A stretch of DNA of 7,442 nt from Candidatus Rhabdochlamydia sp. (GTDB lineage: Bacteria; Chlamydiota; Chlamydiia; Chlamydiales; Rhabdochlamydiaceae): positions 1 through 7,442 of the forward strand of contig JASHWM010000027.1 of assembly GCA_030044075.1 (NCBI GenBank), written 5' to 3'. Positions 5,559 to 7,442 of the stretch are shown here, piece by piece. Position 1 is the stretch's first letter; each line of letters opens with the position of its first letter. The translations under genes and the position numbers were made by a program. The notes beneath the pieces were generated by a model. The model saw only the letters and a list, made by a program, of their open reading frames with translations, did not search any database and was not told where the DNA came from.

Positions 5559-6018
5559 AAGGCTTGTCTTTGATGAGGTGCGCTCTTCATGGGTTGTTGC
5601 AAGCAAGGAGGAAATTGTCAGACAGAACCTTCTCCAGAAGATGGTCAAGGTGCTTGGCTATCCCAAGCATTTGATAGGTGTGGAAAAATCCCTTTCCGAA
5701 ATGCCCCATCTCCAGGAGATCAAAACTGCTTTGCCAAGCAGGAGGGTCGATGTGACTTGTTTTATGAAGGGGGCCAAACATTTTCTTGTTCCCCTCCTTG
5801 CAATTGAATGTAAGCACCTTTGCCCTGGCATGCCTGCTTTCGAACAAATACTCGGCTACAACCACTATCTCCAGGCGCCTTTTATTGGGATTGCAGCCGA
5901 GGATACTTTTTTTCTCCAGGGCGTTCAGAAAGGAAAAGAGAAGATGTTTAGCGAACTTCCTCCTTATGAAACTTTATTACAGTATGTAAAAGATGACAAT
6001 TTCACACCTTCCTCCTGA
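5536..6018 (+). CDS. Stand-alone HsdR N-terminal-like (HSDR_N_2) PD-(D/E)xK nuclease-fold protein
   Basis: A 160-residue protein resembling the isolated N-terminal domain of type I restriction HsdR subunits. Visible features: EEIVRQNLLQKMVKVLGYPKHLIGVEKSL at 25-53 (the conserved E-x-VRQ, GYP and E50 positions), RRVDV with D72, and LLAIECK with E91 and K93, together forming D-x18-E-x-K. A Q-x3-Y helix motif follows at Q104-Y108 (QILGYNHYL). All residues expected of an active PD-(D/E)xK site are present. No helicase, methylase or specificity subunit lies nearby, so this is not a type I restriction system here. Such single-domain proteins occur in many bacteria and their function is unknown. The ATG lies inside the end of hpf (23-base overlap) and its own end overlaps the next gene by 26 bases, so it is probably translated from a shared mRNA. 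No strong Shine-Dalgarno site is visible. Confidence 0.75.
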   Translation: MALSSPNRRLVFDEVRSSWVVASKEEIVRQNLLQKMVKVLGYPKHLIGVEKSLSEMPHLQEIKTALPSRRVDVTCFMKGAKHFLVPLLAIECKHLCPGMPAFEQILGYNHYLQAPFIGIAAEDTFFLQGVQKGKEKMFSELPPYETLLQYVKDDNFTPSS

Positions 6019-7442
6019 ACTGCTGCAGGCAGATGTAATCATTGTTTTCGAAGACGCTTTTGAGCAGGCCGCTTCAGAACTTAAAGGGTGGCTGGAAGAA
6101 AAAAATAAGCGCACCCTGGTTTTTTTGCTCAAAAATCGCATAGAGCTCCTCCATGAAGAACTCTTGTCGCACCCAAGAGTAAGGCGATACCAGGTCAATG
6201 AGGAAAATGAAGAGGAGGCCTGCAAAAAGATCGCTGCGTCATTTGTTTTCTTAAAAGTGGATTTTTTCCCTTCACAAAGCGGCATGGACGTTTTTCAAAA
6301 GCTGTCCTATTTTATAAATGGCGTCACGCTCTGTTCAAGCGAATATGCCGATTTTGGCGAGAAGATTTTTAAGAACTTCATTGCAAACCAAAAATTTGTG
6401 AAGGAGTCGCACTTTATTGGGGAGCTACAAGATGCTTTTCAAGGGATTCCGGCAATTATCTGCGGAGCAGGGAGCTCAATAGATACGCATGCTGCATCTT
6501 TATCTTTGCTGAAAGACAAAGCCTTGGTCCTTGCTGGCGGTTCGACGTTAAAGGTGTGCAGCACCCTTGGGATCTCTCCGCATCTTGCACTTCATTTTGA
6601 TGTCGATCCCCCTTATGAAAGATATAAAGAGGGGAGTCTTTATGAAACAGCTTTTGTCTGGCAAAGCCGCCTTTCTTCGGAAGTTCTAGAACTTGTCCAC
6701 GCGCCGATGTGGGTAACGCCTGCAAGCGAAGGCTATCTCTTAGATGAGACCCTCTTTTGCCATGAAACTTTTGATAGCGGGTGGGTCGTCAGCAATTATG
6801 CCCTTGCCGTCGCACACTATCTAGGTTGCAATCCCATCATCCTTGTTGGTGTCGACCTCTGCACAAAAACAGAGAGGCTCTACGCGAGTGGGGTAGAGGA
6901 AACTGCGGAAAACCTTCTTGTTTGTCAAAATGAGAAGAAAGAAAAATGCTATACGAAAAAAGATTGGCTCTTAGCTGCCGCCTGGTTTGAAGAGTTTGCA
7001 AAAGACCATCCCGAAACAACATTCATCAATGCATCAGATGGACTTGCTTTCGCAGGTTTTGAGAAGAGTCCTTTCCAGGAGATCAAATTCTCAAATTCCT
7101 TTGACATCGAAGGGATCCTCCATCTGTACTCACAAAAAAAACAGGACGCCTCTTTTTTCCGAAAGGACTTTATTCTGGAACTCAAAGAAAGTCTTCTTAG
7201 GTCCCAAGGGTATTGTCACAACCTGTTTAAGATCCTGGAGGAAAACTTTCAAAAAACCGACTGGCAAAGCGATCCGCTGATGAGGCAAGGACAACTTCTT
7301 GAAGAGGAAATTGCATATCAAAAACTGATCGTTCCCGCATGGAGCATCTGGCAGCACGTTTTTTTAAGGGATTTTGATGAGATCGGGGAATATGGTTTTT
7401 ATGTGCATAAAATTTTGCTTTTCCAAAATATGATCTCGACAT
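5993..7442 (+). CDS. Maf/DUF115 (6-hydroxymethylpterin pyrophosphokinase MptE-like) protein, partial (3' end off the window)
   Basis: At least 483 residues are visible with no stop. An unrecognised N-terminal region of about 150 residues is followed by a DUF115 domain. This holds GIPAIICGAGSSID at 151-164 (the family's nucleotide/sugar-binding G-x-G-x-S turn), then ALVLAGGSTLKVCSTLGISPHLALHFDVDPP ending at about 207 with D203 and D205, and DSGWVVSNYALAVAHYLGCNPIILVGVDL at 261-289, the second family signature. The tail after about 290 is helical and continues off the edge. Bacterial members include Maf glycosyltransferases that put nonulosonic acids on flagellin, and archaeal MptE makes a pterin diphosphate. 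No flagellar or nonulosonic genes are visible, so the substrate is unknown. No transmembrane segment or signal peptide is seen. The start is the first ATG after an in-frame TAA at 5987-5989 and lies inside the preceding gene. The nonstandard length is consistent with Maf proteins (often 600 or more). Confidence 0.78.
   Translation, partial: MTISHLPPELLQADVIIVFEDAFEQAASELKGWLEEKNKRTLVFLLKNRIELLHEELLSHPRVRRYQVNEENEEEACKKIAASFVFLKVDFFPSQSGMDVFQKLSYFINGVTLCSSEYADFGEKIFKNFIANQKFVKESHFIGELQDAFQGIPAIICGAGSSIDTHAASLSLLKDKALVLAGGSTLKVCSTLGISPHLALHFDVDPPYERYKEGSLYETAFVWQSRLSSEVLELVHAPMWVTPASEGYLLDETLFCHETFDSGWVVSNYALAVAHYLGCNPIILVGVDLCTKTERLYASGVEETAENLLVCQNEKKEKCYTKKDWLLAAAWFEEFAKDHPETTFINASDGLAFAGFEKSPFQEIKFSNSFDIEGILHLYSQKKQDASFFRKDFILELKESLLRSQGYCHNLFKILEENFQKTDWQSDPLMRQGQLLEEEIAYQKLIVPAWSIWQHVFLRDFDEIGEYGFYVHKILLFQNMIST

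Noticed and set aside
5536..6018. A type I restriction-modification or other defence locus
   Set aside because: Only an isolated HsdR N-terminal-like domain exists; no helicase, HsdM or HsdS gene is within the window.

Overview
The window looks like a piece of a chromosome from a Chlamydiota-like bacterium, most likely an environmental member of the Parachlamydiales type. That placement is inferred from the general character of the proteins and the gene mix (long HPF, a compact RecO, an RlmN-family enzyme of a divergent type, a NagZ-like GH3 enzyme, weak Shine-Dalgarno sites). It is not proven by any single marker. Base composition is moderate and even, coding density is very high, and there is no sign of an insertion sequence, phage, CRISPR array or rRNA.

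Layout, left to right. On the minus strand, an RMD1/YagE (DUF155) membrane-anchored protein is followed, with an ATGA overlap, by yidD, which runs off the left edge. A tRNA-Leu(GAG) with a good sigma-70-type promoter diverges from this pair. recO lies on the minus strand. A tRNA-Arg(UCG), also with a recognisable promoter, diverges from recO and sits 15 bases upstream of an RlmN-family radical SAM methyltransferase, which has no promoter room of its own. That gene converges on and overlaps by 8 bases a GH3 NagZ-like glycosidase on the minus strand. Divergent from the GH3 gene is a plus-strand run of three overlapping genes: long-form ribosome hibernation factor hpf, a small stand-alone nuclease-fold protein resembling the N-terminal domain of type I restriction HsdR, and a Maf/DUF115 (MptE-like) protein that is cut by the right edge.

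How the genes may work together. Much of the window concerns translation and its surroundings: two tRNAs, an rRNA/tRNA methyltransferase, a ribosome hibernation factor, and a YidD/RMD1 pair that may join ribosomes to membrane-protein insertion. The GH3 enzyme points to peptidoglycan fragment recycling and RecO to recombinational repair. The least understood parts are the RMD1-YidD coupling and the hpf / orphan nuclease / Maf-like overlap chain; neither has an obvious textbook explanation. No gene-free stretch longer than 300 bases exists. The gaps (988-1092, 1175-1276, 1952-2074, 4868-4940) hold promoters and little else that I can support.
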